From Saccharopolyspora erythraea NRRL 2338 (lineage in GTDB: Bacteria; Actinomycetota; Actinomycetes; Mycobacteriales; Pseudonocardiaceae): a DNA stretch of 64,000 nucleotides. The stretch lies in assembly GCF_000062885.1 (NCBI RefSeq), contig NC_009142.1, positions 5,941,584 to 6,005,583 of the forward strand, written 5' to 3'. Within the stretch, counting starts at the first letter, position 1. The number at the start of each line of letters is the position of its first letter. The position numbers were made by a program, and so were the translations under genes. Under the pieces are notes generated by a model, which was not told the origin of the DNA, did no database searches, and worked only from the letters and a program-made list of their open reading frames with translations. Positions 27,093 through 36,240 of the stretch are shown here, piece after piece.

Positions 27093-28979
27093 TCAGCCGT
27101 CGGCCTGCTCGGCGGCCACCAGACGGGCGTAGCGCACGCCCGCCGCCAGCAGGACCAGACCCGCGCACAGGAAGGCCACCACGCGCGCGAAACCGTCCAA
27201 TGTGGCCAGATCGAACAGGAAGAGCTTCGCCAGCGCCACCGCGATCAGCACCATGCCCGCCACCCGCAGGTGGGTGAGCCGGACTCCCCGCAGCAGCAGG
27301 TAGATCGCCGCTCCGACCCAGCTCAGCGTGATCAGGATGTGCCCGGTCAGGAAGCCGGTGCGGTCATCGCGCACGATCAGCACCAGCGCCATGATCGTGC
27401 TGGCGCTGCCGTAGAGCAGCACCACCCCGGGCAGTGCCCACACGCCGCCGGGTTCCCGGCTCAGCGCGCCGAGCCGGACCGCGACCGCGGGCACGAGCAC
27501 GGCGACCGCCGCGATCAGCAGCCCCGCGAGCACACCCGGGACGCCCTGCGCGCGCCCCAGGCCGAGCAGCGCCGCGATCGGCACCTCGTGGACCGTCGAG
27601 ACCAGGAAGCCGGCGACGCCGAAGCACAGCGCGCCGAGCAGGATTCCGCTGCTGCGCAACTGGAAGGCCCCCAGCGCCAGCAGCAGCGCCTCGCACAGCA
27701 GCGCGGTCGCCCACGCCGACGGATCGACGAAGGTCACCGTCGCCTGCAACGCCGCGACCGCACCGGCGCCTCCGGCGACCGCCGTGAAGCGGCCCGGCAG
27801 CAGCGAGCGGAACGCGGGCAGGAACCTGCCCACCGCCCAGACCGCGAGCAGCATCGCGGCCACCAGCGCCGCGAGCAGTCCGGCGTGCACGCGTTCCACC
27901 ATCGGCGCCGACAGCAGCGCCGGCGCGGGCGAGGCGACCAGCAGTCCGACCGCCGTCACGTCGTCGCCGCGGCGGGCTCCGGCGGTGACGGCCGCGAGCA
28001 CGACCCCGAGCAGCGACACCGCCAGCACGGCCAGCAGCGTCGTCCCGTCGTGGCGGGGCAGGACCAGGTTCCAGACGTCGGCCACCAGCGCGCCCAGCAC
28101 GCACGGGACCGCCGCGGCCAGCGTCAGCCCGCGCCACCCGCGCCGGATCTGCACCGGCGTCGCGGCGATCTGCAGCACCAGCAGGAAACCGACCAGCATC
28201 GCGTCCGGCCGCGCTGTGATCATCGGCGCGCAGACGGCGCTGCCGAGCACCGCGCCCACCGCCGGGGACTGCGCGCGCCAGCGGTCGGCCAGCGCCAGGC
28301 CCGCGGCGGCGACGAGCAGCCCGAGGCCGAGGCCGGCCGGCTTCGGGAAGTAGCCGTAGAGGGAGGTCGCGGCGACCACGGCCAGGTGCACCGCGGTGAA
28401 ACCCGTCGCGGCGAGCGCGTACGCGCCGATGCGGCCCGCCTGCTTGCGGTGGACCCAGACGGCGGAGGCGACGAGCGTCGCGCCCAGCGCGGCTCCGCCG
28501 CCGACGCGCAACTGCGGCAGCAGCCAGCCCTGCTGCGCGGCGAGCACCAGCAGGAAGACCACGCCGAGCAGCGTCACGGCGGTGCCCGCGACGGCGAGGA
28601 CGCGGCTAGTGGTGAGCTGTCCGGCGCTGACGCGGCGCGGGGACCGCGCGGCCTGCACCGGCTGCGGCATCGCGGGGTACGGCGGGTCCTGGGGTGCCTG
28701 CGGCGGCGGGGCGGGCGGCATCCCGTACGGCTGCTGCGCCCAGGCTTCCTGCTGCTGCGGCAGCATCGCCGGCTGCGGCACACCTGGCGGCTGCGGCATG
28801 GCTTGCTGCTGCGGCACACGCGTCTGCCGCGGGGCAGGTCCCGCGGCGCGGGACTGCAGAACCGCGCCCAGTTCGGTCAGCCGCTGCCCGATCGCGTTGA
28901 GCTCTCCCGCGAGCAGCACGAGCGTGCCGTCCTGATCGGGACCGCCGTCGGCCTGCTCACCTGAACTGGAGTGCGACAT
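27093..28979 (-). CDS. DUF2339 multi-spanning membrane protein
   Basis: A 628-aa protein. A short coiled N-terminus (TLVLLAGELNAIGQRLTELG) is followed by a Pro/Gln-rich cytoplasmic linker (about 50-110) and then some 15 hydrophobic helices from residue 125 on. This arrangement fits DUF2339 (PF10101) proteins, whose function is not established. Hydrophobic runs are rich in Leu/Val/Ala with few polar residues, so a structural or lipid-linked role is possible. Confidence 0.82.
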   Translation of the reverse strand: MSHSSSGEQADGGPDQDGTLVLLAGELNAIGQRLTELGAVLQSRAAGPAPRQTRVPQQQAMPQPPGVPQPAMLPQQQEAWAQQPYGMPPAPPPQAPQDPPYPAMPQPVQAARSPRRVSAGQLTTSRVLAVAGTAVTLLGVVFLLVLAAQQGWLLPQLRVGGGAALGATLVASAVWVHRKQAGRIGAYALAATGFTAVHLAVVAATSLYGYFPKPAGLGLGLLVAAAGLALADRWRAQSPAVGAVLGSAVCAPMITARPDAMLVGFLLVLQIAATPVQIRRGWRGLTLAAAVPCVLGALVADVWNLVLPRHDGTTLLAVLAVSLLGVVLAAVTAGARRGDDVTAVGLLVASPAPALLSAPMVERVHAGLLAALVAAMLLAVWAVGRFLPAFRSLLPGRFTAVAGGAGAVAALQATVTFVDPSAWATALLCEALLLALGAFQLRSSGILLGALCFGVAGFLVSTVHEVPIAALLGLGRAQGVPGVLAGLLIAAVAVLVPAVAVRLGALSREPGGVWALPGVVLLYGSASTIMALVLIVRDDRTGFLTGHILITLSWVGAAIYLLLRGVRLTHLRVAGMVLIAVALAKLFLFDLATLDGFARVVAFLCAGLVLLAAGVRYARLVAAEQADG

Positions 28980-29081
28980 GGGCCCAGAGTCTCGCCAGGG
29001 GCGATCGGAGACGCATCGGTAGCACTACTCAGATCGGATACGCGGTTGCACGGCCTCGGCGACCCGAGTGCACTTGCCGGC

Positions 29082-29483
29082 GTGCCCTACGTCCCGGAGC
29101 AGTTGTTCGCGCAGGCCGCGCCCTTCTACGCACGGTACCGGCCGGGCTACCCCGCGGAGCTGGTCGAGCTGCTCGCCGAGCGGACCGGTCTGGACTCCGG
29201 CGACCTCGTTCTCGACGTCGGCTGCGGCACCGGGCAGCTCGCCTTGCCGCTGGCCCGCCGCGTCCGCCAGGTGGTCGCGGTCGACCCGCAGCCCGGCATG
29301 CTCGACCACGCCCGCGAGGCCGCCCGCCGCGCGGGCGTCGGCAACATCGACTGGCGGCAGGCGGACGCGTCGGCGTTGGCCCGGCTCGGCGTCGCGGACG
29401 CACGGGCGGCGTTCTTCGGCGCGTCGTTCCACTGGACCGACCGTGCGGACCGTGACCGGCCCGGCGTCAGGAGCGCCGGCTGA
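29082..29483 (+). pseudogene. Truncated class I SAM-dependent methyltransferase
   Basis: From the GTG at 29082 the frame encodes a clear methyltransferase N-terminus: FAQAAPFYARYRPGYP, the SAM-binding motif I VLDVGCGTGQLALPLA, and the post-motif acid AVDPQPGML. It reaches GASFHWTDRAD and then ends in unrelated residues, giving 133 aa where about 250 is usual. The 3' half appears deleted at the junction with the convergent PRC-barrel gene, with which it overlaps by 17 bp. Confidence 0.75.
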
Positions 29484-29826
29484 TCAGGTCCCAGGTGCGG
29501 CGCAGCAGGGCGTGCAACCGGCCTTCCGGCAACGGGCGGCCCGCGCTGTCGCGCTTGGGGTTGGCGCGGTCGCGGTACTCGGCGAGCTCGTCGCGGCCGA
29601 CGCGCAGCAGCACGCCGTGTTCGTGCATCTGCGCGATCTGGTCGGGGTCGGCGAAGAGGCGGCGGCCGGGAAGGCGCGCCCCCTGCACGACCACGCCCTC
29701 GAAGATGTCCATCGGCAGGTCCGCGACGACGTGTTCCACGACGCCGATCCGCTCGCCGCTGCGGTCGAAGACCGGTGTGCCTTCGGCCAGGGCTAGGTAG
29801 GCGATCGGTCTGCCGAGGTCGTCCAC
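29467..29826 (-). CDS. PRC-barrel domain protein
   Basis: A 119-aa protein from the GTG at 29826. The sequence LALAEGTPVFDRSGERIGVVEHVVADLPMDIFEGVVV matches the small PRC-barrel proteins of actinobacteria, which probably bind RNA or protein partners. A TAGCCT hexamer 7 nt ahead of the start suggests a leaderless transcript. The C-terminal ~35 residues are Arg-rich and helical. Its biological role is not known. Confidence 0.75.
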   Translation of the reverse strand: MDDLGRPIAYLALAEGTPVFDRSGERIGVVEHVVADLPMDIFEGVVVQGARLPGRRLFADPDQIAQMHEHGVLLRVGRDELAEYRDRANPKRDSAGRPLPEGRLHALLRRTWDLISRRS

Positions 29827-29833
29827 GACGTCA

Positions 29834-29839
29834 AGGCTA
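29834..29839 (-). promoter_or_regulatory. -10 element of a probable leaderless promoter (PRC-barrel gene)
   Basis: TAGCCT on the minus strand lies 7 nt before the GTG start at 29826. Confidence 0.5.
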
Positions 29840-29990
29840 CGCCAGAACGCCGCTGTTCCCCTCCCGTCGCGGCCCCGTCCAGGACTGATCGCCGCGGCTC
29901 GGCTCAGGCGGGCGGTCGTGGGAACCAACCGCACGCCAACCGGGCGAATGCGCTGGTACCAAGTCCGCCGCACGGCCCGTGTGCCCGCTC

Positions 29991-30728
29991 TCACGCCGTC
30001 TTCCAGCCGGCGGGTGTCTGCTCGCTGCCGAGCCCGTTGTTCTGACCGGACTGCGCCGGGTCGATCTTGTTGTTGGGGGCGATGGCGGAGTTGAGGACCG
30101 CGGTGTTGGGGAGCTTGACCGGGCCCTCGTCGCTTTCCAGCGTCAGGTAGACCAGCCCCATCTCGGTGACGCGGCCCTGCAGCGGACCGCCGAGCGTTCC
30201 CGAGTGGATGACCAGGTGGTCGCCGAGGGTGAACGGGCGTGCGGTCACGAGCATGAGCCCGGCGAAGACGTTGCCCAGCGACTGCTGCGCCGCGATACCG
30301 ATGATCACACCGGTGACGGCACCGCCGAGCAGCAGCTGGTCGACGCGCACGCCGAGCTCTCCCAGGGCCACGACCGCGACGAGCGCGTACCCGGCCAGGG
30401 AGACGACCAGCCGCAGCGCCCCGGCGTGGCTGGGGCTCAGCCGGACCCGGGTGCGCCGGCCCGCCTCCCTGGCAAGGCTCTGCACGGCGACCGCGCCGAG
30501 CACGACGAACACGATCGCGCCCGCGATGGCGGCGGTCTTGTAGAGCGCGGAGCCGTGGCGGAACAGCGCGGCGGGATCGACCACCGCGGCAGCCACGATC
30601 ATCGCCACCGCCAGCGCCGAAGCGACCGCACCGCGCTTCACGTCGGCGCTGGGGCGGCGGGGTTTCAACCGCGGGGCGCGCCACCAACCGCGGCGGCCGG
30701 TGCCGGGGTCCTCGTTCGGAGAAGCCAT
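29991..30728 (-). CDS. MscS-family mechanosensitive ion channel
   Basis: A 245-aa protein from the ATG at 30728; a longer frame to 30926 adds residues unlike the family. It has three to four membrane helices, and the pore-lining helix is recognisable as GGAVTGVIIGIAAQQSLGNV, followed by the beta domain (PFTLGDHLVIHSG, GRVTEMGLVYLTL, VKLPNTAVLNSAI). The protein ends soon after the beta domain, so it is a short MscS. It would release solutes under osmotic downshock. Confidence 0.9.
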   Translation of the reverse strand: MASPNEDPGTGRRGWWRAPRLKPRRPSADVKRGAVASALAVAMIVAAAVVDPAALFRHGSALYKTAAIAGAIVFVVLGAVAVQSLAREAGRRTRVRLSPSHAGALRLVVSLAGYALVAVVALGELGVRVDQLLLGGAVTGVIIGIAAQQSLGNVFAGLMLVTARPFTLGDHLVIHSGTLGGPLQGRVTEMGLVYLTLESDEGPVKLPNTAVLNSAIAPNNKIDPAQSGQNNGLGSEQTPAGWKTA

Positions 30729-30946
30729 GCGTCCGATTCTGGCGATCTCATCGGCACGATCAAGTGTCGGGGCGCACAGCCTCCTCATAAGCGACATCAG
30801 CCGCGCGGGTGTGGACCCGTTTCCCACCGCTGCGCCAACCTTGTCCGACACGTTCCCCAAGAGCGGTGAGAAAAGTTCCCGGAGCCGGAGGGCGCATGAG
30901 GTTCCGCCACCGGAACCGCCACGCAAGGTGGGTTCGAAGACAGCCC

Positions 30947-30952
30947 TAAGGT
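30947..30952 (+). promoter_or_regulatory. -10 element of a probable leaderless promoter (BTAD regulator)
   Basis: TAAGGT lies 6 nt before the GTG start at 30959, with no Shine-Dalgarno sequence between. Confidence 0.5.
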
Positions 30953-30958
30953 CATACC

Positions 30959-33900
30959 GTGCGTTTCGGAGTGCTGGGGCCGCTGGCCGCGTGGGCCGCC
31001 GACGGGCGGCCGGTCCGGGTGCCCGAGGCGAAGGTCCGCGCGCTGCTGGCGAGCCTGCTGGTCGATCCCGGCCGGGTGGTCTCGGTCGACCGGCTCGCCG
31101 ACCGGCTGTGGGGCGAGCGGCTGCCGCGCAACCCCGCCAACACCATCCAGACCAAGATCTCGCAGCTGCGCCGGGTGCTGGACGCCGCCGAACCCGGCGC
31201 TCGCGACCTGGTCGGGCACCAGCCGCCCGGATACGTGCTGCACGTCGACGACGAGTCGCTGGACGCCCGGCGGTTCGAGTCGCTCACCGAACGCGCCCGC
31301 GCGGCGGCAGACCCCCGAGAACGCGTCGCGCTCCTCACCGACGCCCTCGCGCTGTGGCGGGGCCCGGTGCTCGCCGACTTCGCCGACGCGCCGTTCGCGG
31401 CGCCGCTCGCGCGGCGGCTCGAGGAGCAGCGCCTCGTCGCCGAGGAGGACCGGGCGCAGGCACGGCTCGACCTCGGCGAGCACGACGTCCTGGCCGGTGA
31501 GCTCGCCGAGCTGGTCGCCGCGCACCCGTTGCGCGAGCGGCTGCGCGCCGTCCAGATGCGGGCCCTGTACCGGGCGGGCAGGCAGAGCGAGGCGCTGGAC
31601 GCCTACCTCGACCTGCGCGAGCGGCTCGACCGGGAGCTCGGCTTGGAGCCCGGCCCCGAGATCTCCGCCCTGCACGGGTCGATCCTGCGGCAGGACGCCG
31701 CGCTGGAGGTCCGCCCCGCGCGGCGCACGAACCTGCCCGCGCCGCTGACCGAGCTGGTGGGCCGCGACGACGCGGTGGCGGCGGTGCGCTCCCTGGTCTC
31801 CGGGGCCCGGCTGGTCACGCTCACCGGGCCGGGCGGTGTCGGCAAGACCGGGCTCGCGGTGGAGGTGGCCAGGTCGCTGGAGGCCGCCGACGGCGTGTGG
31901 CTGGTCGAGTTCGCCGGTCTGGAGCGGCAGGTCGGCGCCGGTCCGGATTCCCTCGACGAGTGGGGCGTGGCCGTCGTGACCGCCGCGCTGGACATCCGCG
32001 ACGAGGCCGCGGGCGCCTCCGCCGACCGGCTCACCGACGTCCTGCGCGGCAAGGACGTCGTGCTGCTGCTGGACAACTGCGAGCAGGTCGTCGAGCCGGT
32101 GGCCGCGCTGGTCGCCCGCCTGCTGCGGGCCGCGCCGGGACTGCGCGTGCTGGCCACCGGCCAGGTCCCGCTCGGCCTCACCGGCGAGGTCGTCTGGACC
32201 GTCCCGCCGCTCGAGGTCCCCGGCGCCGACGTCGTGGCCGCGGCCGAGGTCGGGCGGTTCAGCGCGGTGCGGTTGTTCCTCGCCCGCGCCGCCGCCGCGC
32301 GGCCCGGCGTCGCGCTGGACTCCGGCAACGCCGCCGCCGTCGCGGCGATCTGCCGCAGGCTGGACGGCATCCCGCTGGCTCTGGAGCTGGCCGCGACCAG
32401 GGTGCGCGCGCTGGGCGTCGGCGATTTGCTGAGCAGGCTCGACGACCGGTTCGGCCTGCTGACCACCGGCCCGCGCGACGCGCCCGCGCGGCAGCGCACC
32501 CTGCGGGCGGTGATCGACTGGAGCTGGGAGCCGCTCGGCGAAGCGGAGCGGACCGTGCTGCGCAGGCTCGCCGTCCACGCCGACGGGTGCACGCTGGCGG
32601 CGGCAGAGGCGGTGTGCTCCGGCGACGGCGTGCGCCCAGAGGACGTCCTCGACGTGCTGGCCCGCCTGGTCGACCGGTCGCTGGTGGTCAGCCAGCCCGG
32701 CCGGACCGGCCAGCGCTACCGCCTGCTGGAGTCGGTGGCCGCCTACTGCCTCGACCGCCTCCGGGAAGCCGGAGAACTGGAAGCGGTCCGGCTGCGCCAC
32801 GCCCGCCACCACCTCGTCGCCGCCGAACGCGCCGAACCGCTGCTGCGCGGCCCGCACCAGCGCGCGCGGCTGGACGAGCTGGACGCCGAGGCCGCGAACC
32901 TGCGGTCGGCGCTGGACACCTTCGTCGAGCACGGCGAAGCCGGCGCCGCGCTTCGCCTGGCCCGCGCGCTGACGTGGTTCTGGTTCCTGCGCGGCCGGTT
33001 CTGCGAAGCGTGCAGGGCGCTGCGCGGTGCCCTGTCGGTGCCCGGGGCGAGCCGGTCGCGACGCGGCGAGGTCGCGGTCTGGGCGGCGGGTCTCGCGGTG
33101 CTGGGTGGAGATCCGGTCGACGAGGAGGCGTTCGGGCAGGCCGCGGGCATCGCCGACCCGGGGGCGCGTTCGCGTGCGCTGTGGTTCGCCGGCTACGTCC
33201 GGTCCACCATCGGCGACATGGCGGCCGGGCGGCGCTTCACCGACGCGGCGTTGCGCGACTTCGAGGCCCTCGGCGACAAGTGGGGCATCGCCGCCGCGCT
33301 GGCCGACCGGACGAGCCAGGCGCTCGGCGCGGGCGACCTCGCCGCCGCCGACCGCGCCGCGCGGCGCAGCGCCGAGCTGTTCGACGAACTCGGCGACCGG
33401 TGGGGACAGCTGCAGGCGTCGTTCGCGCGGGGAGTGCTCGCCGAGACGTTCGGCGACCACGAGCGGGCGCGGCGGCTGCACAGCGAGGGCCTGCACAAGG
33501 CGCGGGAGCTCGAACTCTGGCCGGAGGTCTCCTACCAGCTGACGTGGCTGGGCCGCAACGCGCTGCTCACCGGCGACCACGCCCTCGCGCGCGAGCACCA
33601 CGAGCGCGCCGCCGAGATCGCCCGCGATCGCGGCTTCCGGGCCGGCGAGCTGTACGCGGTGACCGGGCTGGCCCTCGGCGCCCGCCGGGAGGGCGACCTC
33701 GACCTCGCCGAGCACCACCTGGACGAGGTGTTGCGCTGGTACCGCGACTCGGCGTTCGAGCCGAGCAGCACGCTCGTGCACGCCGAGTTCGGCTTCGTCG
33801 CCGAGCTGCGCGGCGACGCCGAGCGCGCGGCCGAGCACCACCACCGGGGCTTCGAGCTCGCGCTCCAGCTCGGCGACTCCAGGGCCGTCGCACTGGCCAT

Positions 33901-34132
33901 GGAGGGGCTGGCGGGGGCCGAGGCGCTGGCCGGAAGGCACGCCCGGGCCGCCCGGCTGCTGGGCGCGGCGGCCCGCGCGCGCGAGTCGGTGGGCACGCCG
34001 CTGATCCCGGCCGAGTCCGCCGACGTCGACCGCATCACCGCCGCCGCGCGCGCCGAGCTCGGCGACGAGCTGTTCGCCGCCGAGTTCGAGCGCGGCGCGC
34101 AATCGTCACCCGAGGAGTTCCGGCGCCGCTGA
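30959..34132 (+). CDS. AfsR/SARP-type regulator: winged helix, BTAD, NTPase and TPR-like domains
   Basis: A 1057-aa protein. Residues 1-95 are an OmpR-type winged helix (MRFGVLGPLAAW, NPANTIQTKISQLRRVL); 100-245 is the bacterial transcriptional activator domain; about 265-500 is an NB-ARC/STAND-type ATPase with Walker A TGPGGVGKTGLA and Walker B VVLLLDNCEQV; the last ~450 residues are helical repeats of TPR type. Proteins of this form are ATP-dependent activators, often of secondary metabolism. No biosynthetic cluster is adjacent, so the targets are unknown. Confidence 0.93.
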   Translation: MRFGVLGPLAAWAADGRPVRVPEAKVRALLASLLVDPGRVVSVDRLADRLWGERLPRNPANTIQTKISQLRRVLDAAEPGARDLVGHQPPGYVLHVDDESLDARRFESLTERARAAADPRERVALLTDALALWRGPVLADFADAPFAAPLARRLEEQRLVAEEDRAQARLDLGEHDVLAGELAELVAAHPLRERLRAVQMRALYRAGRQSEALDAYLDLRERLDRELGLEPGPEISALHGSILRQDAALEVRPARRTNLPAPLTELVGRDDAVAAVRSLVSGARLVTLTGPGGVGKTGLAVEVARSLEAADGVWLVEFAGLERQVGAGPDSLDEWGVAVVTAALDIRDEAAGASADRLTDVLRGKDVVLLLDNCEQVVEPVAALVARLLRAAPGLRVLATGQVPLGLTGEVVWTVPPLEVPGADVVAAAEVGRFSAVRLFLARAAAARPGVALDSGNAAAVAAICRRLDGIPLALELAATRVRALGVGDLLSRLDDRFGLLTTGPRDAPARQRTLRAVIDWSWEPLGEAERTVLRRLAVHADGCTLAAAEAVCSGDGVRPEDVLDVLARLVDRSLVVSQPGRTGQRYRLLESVAAYCLDRLREAGELEAVRLRHARHHLVAAERAEPLLRGPHQRARLDELDAEAANLRSALDTFVEHGEAGAALRLARALTWFWFLRGRFCEACRALRGALSVPGASRSRRGEVAVWAAGLAVLGGDPVDEEAFGQAAGIADPGARSRALWFAGYVRSTIGDMAAGRRFTDAALRDFEALGDKWGIAAALADRTSQALGAGDLAAADRAARRSAELFDELGDRWGQLQASFARGVLAETFGDHERARRLHSEGLHKARELELWPEVSYQLTWLGRNALLTGDHALAREHHERAAEIARDRGFRAGELYAVTGLALGARREGDLDLAEHHLDEVLRWYRDSAFEPSSTLVHAEFGFVAELRGDAERAAEHHHRGFELALQLGDSRAVALAMEGLAGAEALAGRHARAARLLGAAARARESVGTPLIPAESADVDRITAAARAELGDELFAAEFERGAQSSPEEFRRR

Positions 34133-34175
34133 CGCCTTCCGTCGAGACCTCAGAGCCCGCCCTTGAGACAGGCGC

Positions 34176-35051
34176 TCAGAGCGAGGGGTCGCGGATGACG
34201 TTGATGAGGCTGGTCCAGCTGTCCTTGCCGTGCCCGGCCGCGACGGCCCGCGCGTAGTGCGACTGGATCGCCTTCGGCAGCACCAGGTCGATCCCGGCCG
34301 CCTCGCTCGCGCCCACGAGGTGATCCGCCGAGGCGCCCATCATCAACGCCGACGCCGCCTCGCCCGGGTGGACACCCTCGTCGACGGCCTCGGCCGCACC
34401 GGCGAGGAAGTAGGAGACGCCGTCGAAGTTCTGCACCGCCCACGGCAGGAACTCCTTCGGCGGCACCCCCGCCGAGCCCAGCAGCGCGGTCGCGTGCAGG
34501 TACAGCGACAGCGACCCGAGGAAGATGTCCATCTGCGCCAGGTAGTAGAGCTGGGCCAGGCCGGGGTCGGTGCCGACGTAGTCGGGCCTGCCGATCAGGC
34601 GCAGCACCGGCTCGTGGGCGTCGAGCACCTCGCGCGGGCCGCTGTAGTAGGTGTAGGCGCTTTCGTCACCGACCAGGTTCTCCGGCACCATGATGCCGCC
34701 GGTGAGGAACCGCGCGCCGCGCTCGGCCGCCCACTTCGCGGCCTCCCGGCCGCGCTCCGGGGTGTCGGAACTGAGGTTGACGACGACCTTGCCGGAGAGG
34801 GACTCCCCGTCGCCCAGGATGTCGTACATGGCCTGGTAGTCGGTCAGGCTCAGCAGCACCAGCCCGGAGGCCGCCACCGCCTCTGCCGGGGTCTGCGCGC
34901 GCACGGCGCCCTCGGCCACCAGGGCGTCGGCTCGACCGGGCGTGCGGTTCCAGACGGTCACCGGGTGCCCGGCGGCCAGCAGGACCCGCACGATGCTGCG
35001 GCCCATCGGGCCCAGGCCGATCACGGTGACGGCTTCCTTGTGCTCGTTCAT
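34176..35051 (-). CDS. Imine reductase-like NADPH-dependent oxidoreductase
   Basis: A 291-aa protein from the ATG at 35051. The Rossmann motif GLGPMG (12-17) followed by VTVWNRTPGRADAL indicates NADPH binding in the beta-hydroxyacid dehydrogenase superfamily. The sequence is close to the actinobacterial imine reductase pattern (LTGGIMVPENLVG, YYSGPREVLDAHEP, LYYLAQMDIFLGSLSLYLHATALL). The Asp in AQMDIFLG occupies the position of the catalytic Asp of one IRED group. It would reduce cyclic imines in the cytoplasm; the natural substrate is unknown. A TetR remnant lies upstream. Confidence 0.85.
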   Translation of the reverse strand: MNEHKEAVTVIGLGPMGRSIVRVLLAAGHPVTVWNRTPGRADALVAEGAVRAQTPAEAVAASGLVLLSLTDYQAMYDILGDGESLSGKVVVNLSSDTPERGREAAKWAAERGARFLTGGIMVPENLVGDESAYTYYSGPREVLDAHEPVLRLIGRPDYVGTDPGLAQLYYLAQMDIFLGSLSLYLHATALLGSAGVPPKEFLPWAVQNFDGVSYFLAGAAEAVDEGVHPGEAASALMMGASADHLVGASEAAGIDLVLPKAIQSHYARAVAAGHGKDSWTSLINVIRDPSL

Positions 35052-35158
35052 GGTCTCTTCCCGCTCGTCGTTGGCTGACCTGTCCGACTCTGCCGCCGGG
35101 CGCGCACGAAACGCCGACGGTTCGCGCACGGCCCGGGAGCGGGCAAAGCTCTGCTTCA

Positions 35159-35201
35159 CAAGCGGCGGAGCCGCTTGCGGTGTGGGACTCAGCCCACACC
35201 G
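35159..35201 (-). terminator. Twin hairpins downstream of the TetR remnant
   Basis: CAAGCGGC pairs with GCCGCTTG over a 3-nt loop (35159-35177), directly followed by CGGTGTGGG pairing with CCCACACCG over 6 nt (35178-35201). They lie 26-68 bp past the stop codon of the TetR remnant on the minus strand and probably ended its transcript. Confidence 0.65.
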
Positions 35202-35226
35202 CCACGTGAACCAAGTCTGGAAACCC

Positions 35227-35310
35227 CTAGCGGGTGAGCCGGGCCTCGAGGCCGTCGAGGAGCTGGCGCAGCCCGGTCTCGAAGAGCGGGAGATGCGCGA
35301 ATACGTCCGG
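35227..35310 (-). pseudogene. C-terminal remnant of a TetR family regulator
   Basis: The minus strand encodes FETGLRQLLDGLEARLTR and a stop at 35227. This closely parallels the end of the intact TetR protein at 2483 (FEFGLRSILDGFEARLA). Nothing upstream in this frame resembles the rest of a TetR protein, and a GNAT gene starts on the other strand at 35509. About 25-28 residues survive. The lost regulator may once have controlled the adjacent imine reductase gene. Confidence 0.6.
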
Positions 35311-35508
35311 GCGTGCCAGGAGCTCGCCATCACCAACGGGCGCGGCGAGCAGGACCAGGGACCGCTCAACCGGGCAGCCCGGTCGGTCACGCTCAAGCCG
35401 TACTCGGTGCAACCGGTCTGATGCCTTGGCTGCCGCGGAAATCCGAGGTTGCACGCCACCGGATCCGGCTAGGATGCGAACGGGGATTCGAGTGGAACGG
35501 AGTCGCGG

Positions 35509-36072
35509 ATGTTGTCGTGCCGACTGGACGAGGGTGCCGAGCTCCGGCCGCTGGAACCGTGGCAGGCCGCCGAGTTCGCGGCGCACGCCGACCGCGACCG
35601 CGCCCACTTCGAACCGTGGCTGCAGTGGACGCAGCTGGTCACCGACGAGGAGTCGGCGCGTGCCTTCCTCCAGCGCTACGCCGACCGGCAGGCCGCCGAC
35701 GACGGCCGGATCTACGGGATCTGGTCGCACGGCAGGCTGGTCGGCGGCACGCTGTTCCGCATATTCAGCCCAGCCGACGGCCTCTGCGAGATCGGTGTCT
35801 GGTTGTCCCCGGAAGCGCAGGGCCGCGGGCTGATCACCCGGGCGGCGCGGCTCATGATCGACTGGGCTGTCGGCGAACGCGGCATGCACCGGGTGGAATG
35901 GCGCAACGCGGTCGAGAACGAGCGCAGCAAGGCCGTCGCCAAGCGGCTGGGCATGACCCTCGACGGTGTCCTGCGGGAGGCTTTCCCCTACCTGGGCCGC
36001 AGGTTCGACATCGAGGTGTGGTCGCTGCTGGCGAGCGAGTGGCGTTCCGGCGACGCGCCCCCACGCGCGTAG
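35509..36072 (+). CDS. GNAT family N-acetyltransferase (RimJ/RimL type)
   Basis: A 187-aa protein of the Acetyltransf_3 group. The acetyl-CoA loop is CEIGVWLSPEAQGRGLITRAA, followed by HRVEWRNAVENERSKAVAKRLGM, typical for RimJ/RimL enzymes that acetylate protein N-termini or small amines. It is cytoplasmic. GGAG precedes the ATG, and a TAGGAT hexamer at 35470-35475 is a possible -10. The gene is followed by 19-bp repeats. Confidence 0.9.
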   Translation: MLSCRLDEGAELRPLEPWQAAEFAAHADRDRAHFEPWLQWTQLVTDEESARAFLQRYADRQAADDGRIYGIWSHGRLVGGTLFRIFSPADGLCEIGVWLSPEAQGRGLITRAARLMIDWAVGERGMHRVEWRNAVENERSKAVAKRLGMTLDGVLREAFPYLGRRFDIEVWSLLASEWRSGDAPPRA

Positions 36073-36109
36073 GCGCCCAGCCGGCGGGCACCGCTGCCCG
36101 GCAGCGGTC

Positions 36110-36174
36110 CGCGGGCTGGGCGGCGTTCCGCGGGCTGGGCGGCGTTCCGCGGGCTGGGCGGCGTTCCGCGGGCT
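36110..36174. repeat. 19-bp perfect tandem repeat downstream of the GNAT gene
   Basis: CGCGGGCTGGGCGGCGTTC occurs at 36110-36128, 36129-36147 and 36148-36166 without a mismatch, plus 8 bases of a fourth copy. It begins 37 bp after the GNAT stop codon. Confidence 0.9.
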
Positions 36175-36240
36175 CCGTGCGTCGGCAGGCACCGATCCGC
36201 CCGGACCGCCGTCCGGTCCCTCCGGGACCTCAGCCCGTCG

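Noticed and set aside
30797-34102. A 1101-residue open frame on the minus strand
   Set aside because: Antisense to the BTAD regulator, which has clear domains and a leaderless start.
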